NCBI GenBank assembly: GCA_029261435.1
Contig: JAJDBI010000175.1
Coordinates: forward strand, 1-10,434
Direction: 5' to 3'
Source of the DNA: Nitrospinaceae bacterium
GTDB lineage: Bacteria; Nitrospinota; Nitrospinia; Nitrospinales; VA-1
DNA: 10,434 nucleotides
Positions 1-5,698 of this stretch are shown one piece after another; positions within the stretch are counted from its first letter, which is position 1; each line of letters starts with the position of its first letter. A program made the position numbers and the translations under genes. A model generated the notes under the pieces. That model made no database searches. It was not told the DNA's origin and saw only the letters and a program-made list of their open reading frames with translations.

Positions 1-602
1 ATTTCTACTTTATTTAGTCCGAAACGACCTGACCTTGGACCTAGAACAATGACCCCGGCTAAAGCAGCCCACCCACCCAAAGAATGCACAACCGAGGCTC
101 CGGAAAAATCCAAGAAACCCAAGGCCCCCAGCCAACCATCGGGAATTCCAATATGTTTACCACTCCAGGCCCAGTGCCCAAAAACGGGAAAAATAAAACT
201 GCTGATGATAATAACGATAACCAGGTAACCAGAAAAATGGAGACGCTCCGCCAAGGCACCCGAGGTGATGGTGATGGCCGTACCGCAAAACATGAGCTGG
301 AAGATGAAAAATGCTTGCCCCCATGCATCCCCGCCCTCGCCATACATGAATCCGCTGGTGCCAATCAATCCATTGACATCAACACCAAACATCAAAGCAA
401 ATCCAAATAACCAGAAGATAAAACCAGAAACACTAAAGTCTGCGAAGTTTTTTATAGCGACATTGAGGGAGTTTTTAGTTCGGACCATTCCGGTTTCCAG
501 ACAACAAAAACCGGCCTGCATGAGGAAGACCAGCCCGGCACAAACCAATATCCAGATCAGGTCCTGATTTATTTGGGCAGGATTCATAAAATCAATCACC
601 AT
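1..602 (-). CDS. amt: Ammonium transporter (Amt family), N-terminal part, truncated by window edge
   Basis: This is an integral inner-membrane channel for ammonium/ammonia. Reading the minus strand from the ATG at 602 gives 200 uninterrupted codons with no stop before the window edge, so the C-terminal half or more is missing. Visible Amt hallmarks are an N-terminal hydrophobic helix (about residues 14-33), FQLMFCGTAITITSGALAER at about 101-120, GHW at 142-144, and the signature LDFSGASVVH with Asp165 and His173. These correspond to the structural Asp and first pore His of E. coli AmtB, with the same spacing. About five membrane helices are covered. A purine-rich GGGGGGTGAG (614-605) just before 602 supports this start; Met6 (587) is an alternative. 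The early segment LETGMVRTKNSLNVAIKN differs from the classical AmtB type and resembles, from memory, Amt proteins that sometimes carry a C-terminal signalling domain. That region lies outside the window. No glnK-like gene is visible. Confidence 0.93.
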   Translation of the reverse strand, partial: MVIDFMNPAQINQDLIWILVCAGLVFLMQAGFCCLETGMVRTKNSLNVAIKNFADFSVSGFIFWLFGFALMFGVDVNGLIGTSGFMYGEGGDAWGQAFFIFQLMFCGTAITITSGALAERLHFSGYLVIVIIISSFIFPVFGHWAWSGKHIGIPDGWLGALGFLDFSGASVVHSLGGWAALAGVIVLGPRSGRFGLNKVE

Positions 603-1049
603 TTCTCACCCCCCACATTTGCGGGAGAGAATTTAGCGTCAATAAAGTATAAAAAGAAAGTTAATGACTATTAATCAATTCCAAGAAACTAAATCAACCT
701 GTTATTTCACACTAATTCAGGGTAATGCTTATAACAACGATCTGACTAAAAACATTACTAATTAGGGAGAAAATGCATCTGATTTTTTAAATATTATCGC
801 TTTTTTTGTCAGTTCAATCAATACATTATTAAGCAACACTTAAATTCATGCTAATCCGAATAAGAGCAATTGATGAACAATTAAGATCTGCTTAGTGGAA
901 GGAGAAGCTTTTAACCTAAAATAGTGTAGATATATGCTCTCAGGCCCTTCTGGCAACCAAACGGGAATAAGTCATAAACCTAATTTAGGCACAAAACAAA
1001 GAAAAGTTCTTTTTGAAGGACAAAAATATCCAGATGCGGATATAGGGGT
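603..1049. other. Intergenic region between amt and the SPOR gene, no gene seen
   Basis: About 450 AT-rich bases lie between two minus-strand genes. The stretch should contain the amt promoter and the 3' end of the tlpA-SPOR transcript. I found no convincing coding region. The plus-strand open frame starting at 934 runs into the antisense of the SPOR gene and has no recognisable protein features. I saw no GC-rich stem followed by a T-run and no clear sigma54-type GG/GC element for amt. A short AATTG-ATGAA-CAATT repeat occurs near 869-884, too weak to interpret. Confidence 0.6.
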
Positions 1050-1757
1050 TCAGGAGGGATTCCAGGTTTCTCTAATAATTTTCCAGCTATTACCTTCGAT
1101 TTTCCAGATCAATTCCTTCCGGCCGATATCGGAAACTCTGTCTGATTTAAAGTTCTGGGTGAAGGACATTTCGATGATCTCTTCATTTTGCTTCATCTCC
1201 ATATCGCTAACCTGAATGGTAGTTCCTGAGCTTCGGCCTAAAATAGAGCGGCGTCCTTGTTCCCATTCTTTTCGGGATCTCTGAGGAGATTGAAAATTTT
1301 TGGAGTAAAAAGACAGGTAGGTATTAACCTCTCCTCCCTCCCAGGCTTTCAGCCAGATAAGTAGTTGAGAAACTACAATATCGATAGAATCCACGGAGTC
1401 CACTATATCGGGGGGATCTTGTTGGGAGAGGACAACCAAAGCAGAAATTGCATGGTTTTTCTTCAAGTCCCCTGCAACCTGCCGCGCTTCTTCTTTAGAG
1501 GGGTAAGGTCCAACACGAACCTTATACCAGTGGGAATTTTCTGTCTGCACAACAAAAGGCGTATAGCCCTTCTTTTTAATACGGGATACAAAAGCCTCTG
1601 CATTTTTCTCTACCTGGAACGAACCCAGTTGAATCAACCAACCTTTTGCAGAAGTTTCCTCGGCCATTACCAAAGAAGAAATACATAAAAAACAAAACAC
1701 AACTCCCCCTAACATTGAAGCTGCTTTTCGTCTACGCACTATAGTCGATCTCTCCAT
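1050..1757 (-). CDS. Secreted SPOR-domain protein with C-terminal NTF2-like (Cds6-type) domain
   Basis: A 235-residue predicted periplasmic protein. A basic N-terminus (MERSTIVRRRK) and hydrophobic stretch end near VMA32-EE, consistent with a Sec signal peptide or anchor. Residues about 38-110 form a SPOR domain (WLIQLGSFQVEKNAEAF, later WYKVRVGPYPSKEEAR), a fold known to bind peptidoglycan denuded of stem peptides. After a short acidic linker (114-126), residues 128-233 resemble the NTF2/SnoaL-like domain attached to some L,D-transpeptidases (LLIWLKAWEGGEVNTYLSFYS, SFTQNF, WKIIRETW). That domain is thought to mediate dimerisation or binding. No transpeptidase YkuD motif is present, so this is a binding or scaffold protein rather than an enzyme. 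Its ATG shares one base with the stop of the upstream tlpA-like gene (TAATG), which indicates translational coupling; I see no good ribosome binding site of its own. The exact role in the envelope is unknown. Confidence 0.85.
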   Translation of the reverse strand: MERSTIVRRRKAASMLGGVVFCFLCISSLVMAEETSAKGWLIQLGSFQVEKNAEAFVSRIKKKGYTPFVVQTENSHWYKVRVGPYPSKEEARQVAGDLKKNHAISALVVLSQQDPPDIVDSVDSIDIVVSQLLIWLKAWEGGEVNTYLSFYSKNFQSPQRSRKEWEQGRRSILGRSSGTTIQVSDMEMKQNEEIIEMSFTQNFKSDRVSDIGRKELIWKIEGNSWKIIRETWNPS

Positions 1758-2242
1758 TAAAGCATTTTTTTAATATAGGGCACCAATTGATCAGCGCCAA
1801 CAGCCGGGGCCCTTGCATTCAAAATACCCTTTTGATCAATGATCAATACAGTTGGCATATCCCTTTGCGAATAAGACTTATAAACCCCTTTTTCCGGATC
1901 GGTCAAATAAGGAAATTCTACCTTCTCCGGAAACTTACTGAGATATTGAGCAACCGCTTCCCTGGAATCACCATTCGTATTGATCCCTAGCACCACCACT
2001 TGATCCTCACTCAGCTGCTTTCTAACTTTATTAAACTCCATGGCCTGATTCATACAAGGAACACAGATATGGAACATACCAATCACAACCACCTTGCCTT
2101 TAAAATCTGACAACGCCACCTTTTTTCCATCCATGGATTTCAGGGAAAACGCAGGAGCCTGCTCTCCCTGTGAAAGTGCTCCGGCAAAAGCGGGAATCAC
2201 CCCTAAAATCATAATAACTATTAAAAGAAATATTTTTCGCAT
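1757..2242 (-). CDS. TlpA/ResA-like periplasmic thioredoxin-fold protein
   Basis: A 161-residue exported thiol-disulfide oxidoreductase or peroxiredoxin-like (AhpC-TSA/Redoxin) protein. The signal peptide MRKIFLLIVIMILGVIPAFA ends at AFA20-G. The mature part begins with the typical TlpA opening (GEQAPAFSLKSMDGKKVALS). It then shows strand KGKVVVIGMF and an active-site CVPC (Cys60, Cys63), and a later cis-proline motif MPTVLIID (Pro130). The motif FHICVPC differs from the usual W-C-x-x-C, lacking the tryptophan directly before the first Cys. Likely roles are reducing periplasmic disulfides, including apocytochrome c cysteines, which would fit the multiheme cytochrome nearby; that link is inference. 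I chose Met at 2242 because GGAG (2252-2249) sits six bases upstream. An in-frame ATG at 2254 has no ribosome binding site and would precede the signal peptide by four residues. It is the first gene of a two-gene unit with the SPOR protein. Confidence 0.9.
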   Translation of the reverse strand: MRKIFLLIVIMILGVIPAFAGALSQGEQAPAFSLKSMDGKKVALSDFKGKVVVIGMFHICVPCMNQAMEFNKVRKQLSEDQVVVLGINTNGDSREAVAQYLSKFPEKVEFPYLTDPEKGVYKSYSQRDMPTVLIIDQKGILNARAPAVGADQLVPYIKKML

Positions 2243-2447
2243 GACTGGCTCCATTTCGATGGAATATTTTATCAGGAAATCCGCTCTTAAAACGGGATAG
2301 GTTCTATCTCTATTTCCATTTTAAATCAGGCCTTAATGATTTGAAAGGGATTTCAAAGAAACAAAAATCAGCACCTTTTGAAGGCCAAAACTCTCCCTTG
2401 ACTTGCTGTGAGTTTTATACTAAAAATCAGGTGTAATCCTTTAATTC

Positions 2448-2467
2448 TCTTAGGTTTTATCCTAAGA
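2448..2467. repeat. Inverted repeat TCTTAGG-N6-CCTAAGA, candidate operator
   Basis: This is a seven-base perfect dyad with a six-base centre in the divergent intergenic region. A related dyad with the same CTTAGG core lies about 70 bases downstream. The spacing and dyad symmetry would suit a dimeric transcription factor, but no regulator gene is in the window and the identity is unknown. Confidence 0.4.
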
Positions 2468-2525
2468 TTCGAACATGATTTGTTGGATATGATTATTGTC
2501 ACAAAAGACCGCATCCTTTGTCGTA

Positions 2526-2538
2526 AATCCTTAGGATT
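2526..2538. repeat. Inverted repeat AATCCT-t-AGGATT, candidate operator
   Basis: A six-base perfect dyad around a single central T, about 180 bases before the cupredoxin-like gene. It repeats the CTTAGG core of the dyad at 2448-2467. Recurrence in the same intergenic region is the only support for a regulatory role. Confidence 0.35.
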
Positions 2539-2715
2539 ATCTTTTCTTTCAATTAGTTAAGCTCAAATAAAAAGATCCGATTATAAATTGAGAAATCTTG
2601 TTGCGGGTATAAACGAAAACGATGGCTTTAAATGACCTCGCAAACTTCTCAAATAAACTTATAAGCAACGATTGCTCCCTTGAAAGTTGCTAACTTTTGA
2701 CAAGAGGGTTTAAGA

Positions 2716-3573
2716 ATGAAAAAGACATTGCTCCTCCCTAAATTTTTGTTTGCCTTGACCACCCTGACGAGCTTCTGCCTTCCGGCTTTTGCCTACGAGG
2801 AAATCAATGTTCAAAATGGAGGAACAATAAAGGGAAATGCAATAATGACTGGCAAAATGCCCTTCCCTCGAGTTTACCACTTGATTCTGTTTCCCAATAT
2901 CGACATGTGCGCAGAAGTCGATACAGACAATGAAATGAACCGGGTTCTGGATGACTTTAAAATTTCACCAACCGGGGGACTTAAAGATGTGGTCATCACG
3001 CTGGAGCATGTTGAAGCTGGAAAACCCTTCAACAAAGAACCCATCAACATTCTTTCAGAAAACTGCAAGTTTTTCCCGGACGTAAACTTAATCCGGCAAG
3101 GAGAAACCTTTAAAGTCGACAACGTTGATGCGGTCATGCACAACAGCCAAGTCTATCAAAAAGAAAGAGGAAAAATTCTATTAAATATTCCTATTCCAGC
3201 TGAAGAAGTTTCTGAGGGGAAAGTTACTTTTAAAAAGAAATATAAAATCATGCAAATGATTTGTGGAATGCATGAATTCATGCAGACCTGGGGTTACCGA
3301 GTGCAAAACCCCTATTACTTTAAGACCGATGATCAGGGAAACTACAATATTGGTGATATCCCACCGGGAGAATATATTGTTAACGCTTGGCATTACTTGA
3401 TGAAACCGCAAAAAAGAAAAATCAAAATCGCTGCGGGCGAAACAATTGATCTGAACTTTCAGTTTAACGCTGACAGGGTTGAGCGACCTTTCTACGAAAC
3501 CATCAAGTCAGGAAGAATCAAAAAAGATGCGGTCGTTCCGGGAACCGCAAAAGGAAAAGAAATGGGGCGCTAG
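2716..3573 (+). CDS. Periplasmic cupredoxin-like protein with carboxypeptidase-regulatory-like domain
   Basis: A 285-residue exported protein. The signal peptide runs to PAFA26-Y. Residues about 30-200 match a family of cupredoxin-like periplasmic proteins: a CKFFPDV segment at 117-123, MHNSQ with His142, and CGMHEFM with Cys183, His186 and Met189. The set His/Cys/His/Met, with C-x2-H-x2-M spacing, is that expected of a type 1 copper site, so electron transfer is likely. The family often reads C-x-F-x-P-H-V; here the His is Asp122. Residues about 196-250 form a beta-sandwich of carboxypeptidase-regulatory type (NPYYFKTDDQGNYNIGDIPPGEY, then NAWH). A charged tail of about 30 residues follows. 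GAGGG (2704-2708), seven bases upstream, supports this start. Its 3' end overlaps the cytochrome gene, so the two are surely co-transcribed and probably exchange electrons. Copper binding is inferred from ligands, not shown. Confidence 0.83.
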   Translation: MKKTLLLPKFLFALTTLTSFCLPAFAYEEINVQNGGTIKGNAIMTGKMPFPRVYHLILFPNIDMCAEVDTDNEMNRVLDDFKISPTGGLKDVVITLEHVEAGKPFNKEPINILSENCKFFPDVNLIRQGETFKVDNVDAVMHNSQVYQKERGKILLNIPIPAEEVSEGKVTFKKKYKIMQMICGMHEFMQTWGYRVQNPYYFKTDDQGNYNIGDIPPGEYIVNAWHYLMKPQKRKIKIAAGETIDLNFQFNADRVERPFYETIKSGRIKKDAVVPGTAKGKEMGR

Positions 3574-5476
3574 GTTGAAGCCATATTTAAAACCCGGAAT
3601 TATACGTAAGCAAGGTTTGGTTCGCCTAATCGTTTTTTGCTTTCTGGCAACATTTTCCACCGCATGGGGATTTACTCCGCCACCATCCGAAGATGTCCCT
3701 AAGTCCTTTGTCTTTAAAGACCAATCTGTCACTCTTAAAAATCTGACCAACCCTTATAAAGGCGACCCGAGAGTTCTTAATAAGGGCGGCACCTTATACA
3801 CCAAGCATTGTTTTTTCTGCCATGGTGACTTGCTTGACGGTAACGGAATATTTGGAAAAAGTTTTTTTCCACCCCCTGCCGATTTCACCCGTCTCGACTC
3901 CATCCTCGCCCGGCCTCAGGCTTATACCTTCTGGCGTATCATGAAAGGAGGCCAAGGGCTTCCTGAAAAATATGAGCCTTGGAATTCGGCTATGCCAGCC
4001 TGGGAAAATACTCTGAGTGAGAAAGATGTCTGGAAAATCATCTCCTATATTTATGATACAGCCGGACAACGCCATGCCAAATCGGGTAAACAGAAACCAG
4101 CTTCTCTAGAGAGAGGAAAACAGGTATATCTTGAAAAATGCGCCTATTGCCACGGAGACAAAGGTAAAGGAGATGGCCCTGCGGCAGACTACTCGATGCC
4201 ACAACCAAGGAACCTCACTAAAGGACATATAAAAATTCGATCCACATCGTTTGGGAAAATTCCCACCGATAAAGATTTGATGAACGTCATCAACAACGGC
4301 TTGCGTTCAACCACCATGCCCGGCTGGAAACACCTGCCAGAAAGTGACCGCAAGAGTCTGCTGATTTATATAAAGTCCCTTTCCAAAAAATTTGAAAAAT
4401 TTAAAAAGCGAGGAAAAAAGCATAAGATTGTAAAAGTTGGCAAAGAACCGACTCTTTCCCCTGAAAGTGTAGAGCGAGGTAAAACACTCTTCATGACACA
4501 ATGTTCCGGGTGTCACGGTGTTGAAGGGCGAGGCGATGGAGTGACCACACAACGTATTGTGGATTATTCATCCAGCGCTATCTGGCCGAGAAATTTGAGC
4601 CAGCCCTGGACCTTTCGCAGAGGCAGTACACGTAAAGATATCTTTAAAACCCTGCGTACAGGGCTCTCCACAACCTCCATGCCCAAGTTCTCGCCAAGAG
4701 TCTTCAGCGATGAACAAATTTGGGATATCGTCAACTTCGTCAGCACGCTTGCTCCATCCACTCAGCCCAAAATGCAGAGCCCCATTCACGCTAAAAAAGT
4801 GGCGGGAGAAATTTCAGACGACCCCAATGCAAAGGAATGGCAAGAAGCACAAGCCAGCTTCGTACCTTTAGGAGGCCAACTTCAGGCTAAACCTAAATCC
4901 TATTTTCCGACAGTACGCAACTTGACAATTCGTGCGATCCATAACAAAAAGGAAGTTGCACTTTATATTCAATGGGACGACCCATCGCTCGACCCAAGAC
5001 TCAAAGAATTTATAGATGTTAAAGAGTCTCCTGCTCCACCTCTACCTGAGCATATGCAGGGACAGGATCCTGAAGAAACTCAGGAGCCTGTCACACCCGA
5101 ATACCCGGACGCTATCGCAGTGCAATTTCCCATAAAACTAGATGATCAAAAACCCTACTTTCTCAATGGCGATGCTGAACACCCTGTCAACCTTTGGAAA
5201 TGGACAACCTCCACCAACACAGCGACAGAGATACACGCCACCGGACTGGAAAACTGGTCCAAGGAAGAAGAAGAAGGTATCAAAGCCAAGGGAAATTTCA
5301 GGTATGGCAAGTATTCAGTAATTTTGAAACGCGCCTTCAAAGCCGATGTTGATGACATTCAGTTCCAGACCGGTAGACCTATTCCCATCGCCTTCAACGT
5401 GTGGGATGGATATCAGGAAGAGACTGGCAACAAAAAATCCATCTCAAGCTGGTTCACCCTCTGGCTGGATGAGTGA
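3527..5476 (+). CDS. Triheme cytochrome c with C-terminal ethylbenzene-dehydrogenase-like heme domain
   Basis: An exported multiheme electron-transfer protein of about 649 residues. A hydrophobic segment (LVRLIVFCFLATFSTAWG) serves as signal peptide or anchor. Three class I cytochrome c domains follow, with heme sites CFFCH (Cys95), CAYCH (Cys205) and CSGCH (Cys326). Each is followed by a Met-Pro distal-ligand motif (AMPAW, TMPGW, SMPKF). Residues about 445-645 match the EB_dh family: NLTIRAIHNKKEVALYIQWDD, DAIAVQFP, PVNLWKW, IPIAFNVWDG, SSWFTLWL. Members are the b-heme gamma subunits of ethylbenzene dehydrogenase, and similar domains occur in nitrite oxidoreductase and nitrate reductase-like complexes. 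A partner molybdopterin subunit is not in the window. The start is uncertain. ATG 3527 overlaps the upstream gene by 47 bases and gives a long n-region. TTG 3575, just after the upstream stop, gives a more normal signal peptide. TTG 3479 is the longest frame. Confidence 0.88.
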   Translation: MRSFREPQKEKKWGARLKPYLKPGIIRKQGLVRLIVFCFLATFSTAWGFTPPPSEDVPKSFVFKDQSVTLKNLTNPYKGDPRVLNKGGTLYTKHCFFCHGDLLDGNGIFGKSFFPPPADFTRLDSILARPQAYTFWRIMKGGQGLPEKYEPWNSAMPAWENTLSEKDVWKIISYIYDTAGQRHAKSGKQKPASLERGKQVYLEKCAYCHGDKGKGDGPAADYSMPQPRNLTKGHIKIRSTSFGKIPTDKDLMNVINNGLRSTTMPGWKHLPESDRKSLLIYIKSLSKKFEKFKKRGKKHKIVKVGKEPTLSPESVERGKTLFMTQCSGCHGVEGRGDGVTTQRIVDYSSSAIWPRNLSQPWTFRRGSTRKDIFKTLRTGLSTTSMPKFSPRVFSDEQIWDIVNFVSTLAPSTQPKMQSPIHAKKVAGEISDDPNAKEWQEAQASFVPLGGQLQAKPKSYFPTVRNLTIRAIHNKKEVALYIQWDDPSLDPRLKEFIDVKESPAPPLPEHMQGQDPEETQEPVTPEYPDAIAVQFPIKLDDQKPYFLNGDAEHPVNLWKWTTSTNTATEIHATGLENWSKEEEEGIKAKGNFRYGKYSVILKRAFKADVDDIQFQTGRPIPIAFNVWDGYQEETGNKKSISSWFTLWLDE

Positions 5477-5592
5477 TAGCTAGTCAACCAATATCACCCC
5501 CGTTTCAACTCAGAACAGCTTCTCTGCATAACCTGCCTTAGCGCTTCCTTAACCTCCTTAAAGTCTACGCACATCACAGGGTTCCGATTTTC

Positions 5593-5627
5593 AATATTAC
5601 CCTACAAATATTGGTACTCCAAATATT
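5593..5627 (+). repeat. Three AATATT motifs overlapping the promoter
   Basis: AATATT occurs at 5593-5598, 5607-5612 and 5622-5627, with starts 14 and 15 bases apart. The second and third also form an imperfect dyad (AATATTGG-tact-CCaAATATT) that overlaps and follows the -35 element. In AT-rich DNA this can arise by chance, but the position fits an operator. Confidence 0.35.
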
Positions 5628-5640
5628 ATTACGATATAAT
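5611..5640 (+). promoter_or_regulatory. Sigma70-like promoter for the sensor/channel pair
   Basis: TTGGTA (5611-5616) and a perfect TATAAT (5635-5640) are separated by 18 bases, placing transcription start near 5647, about 50 bases before the sensor ATG at 5699. The -35 matches the consensus TTGACA at four of six bases. It is the best promoter-like match I noticed in the window. Confidence 0.6.
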
Positions 5641-5698
5641 TGATCCCAGACCACTATCTTAAACGCCAATTTTCTAGCTCAACAAGCCGGTTTAGGTT

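Larger units (their letters stand above)
2243..2715. promoter_or_regulatory. Divergent intergenic region with inverted repeats
   Basis: About 470 non-coding bases separate the minus-strand tlpA unit from the plus-strand cupredoxin/cytochrome unit, so promoters of both should lie here. I found no coding frame. Perfect short inverted repeats are TTTGAAA-ggga-TTTCAAA (2340-2357), TCTTAGG-N6-CCTAAGA (2448-2467) and AATCCT-t-AGGATT (2526-2538). The last two share a CTTAGG core. Nearer the plus-strand gene, AGCAA-cga-TTGCT could form a small hairpin that would compete with GCAAC...GTTGC. No promoter can be assigned firmly: TTGACT at 2398-2403 has only a poor -10 (TAAAAA) 17 bases later. Confidence 0.45.
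5477..5698. other. Intergenic region before the sensor gene
   Basis: A gap of about 220 bases. I saw no clear rho-independent terminator after the cytochrome gene: a TGATA...TATCA pair just after the stop is too weak and has no T-run. The right part carries the promoter and AATATT repeats listed separately. The break suggests the sensor/channel pair is a separate transcription unit from the cytochrome genes. Confidence 0.5.

Noticed and set aside
59..567. Open frames on both strands over the left end
   Set aside because: They overlap the Amt reading frame, which has clear family motifs; these have none.
1000..1040. Terminator for the minus-strand SPOR gene
   Set aside because: An AAAAG-tt-CTTTT stem is present near 1002-1014 but it is all A/T apart from one pair and not convincing.
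934..1215. Plus-strand open frame of 93 codons
   Set aside because: About half lies antisense to the SPOR gene, with no ribosome binding site or recognisable protein features.
3527..5476. Naming the cytochrome nxrC
   Set aside because: The EB_dh-like domain is compatible, but there is no nxrA/nxrB neighbour and the family is broad.
5477..5560. Rho-independent terminator after the cytochrome gene
   Set aside because: Only weak dyads and no GC-rich stem with a T-run.
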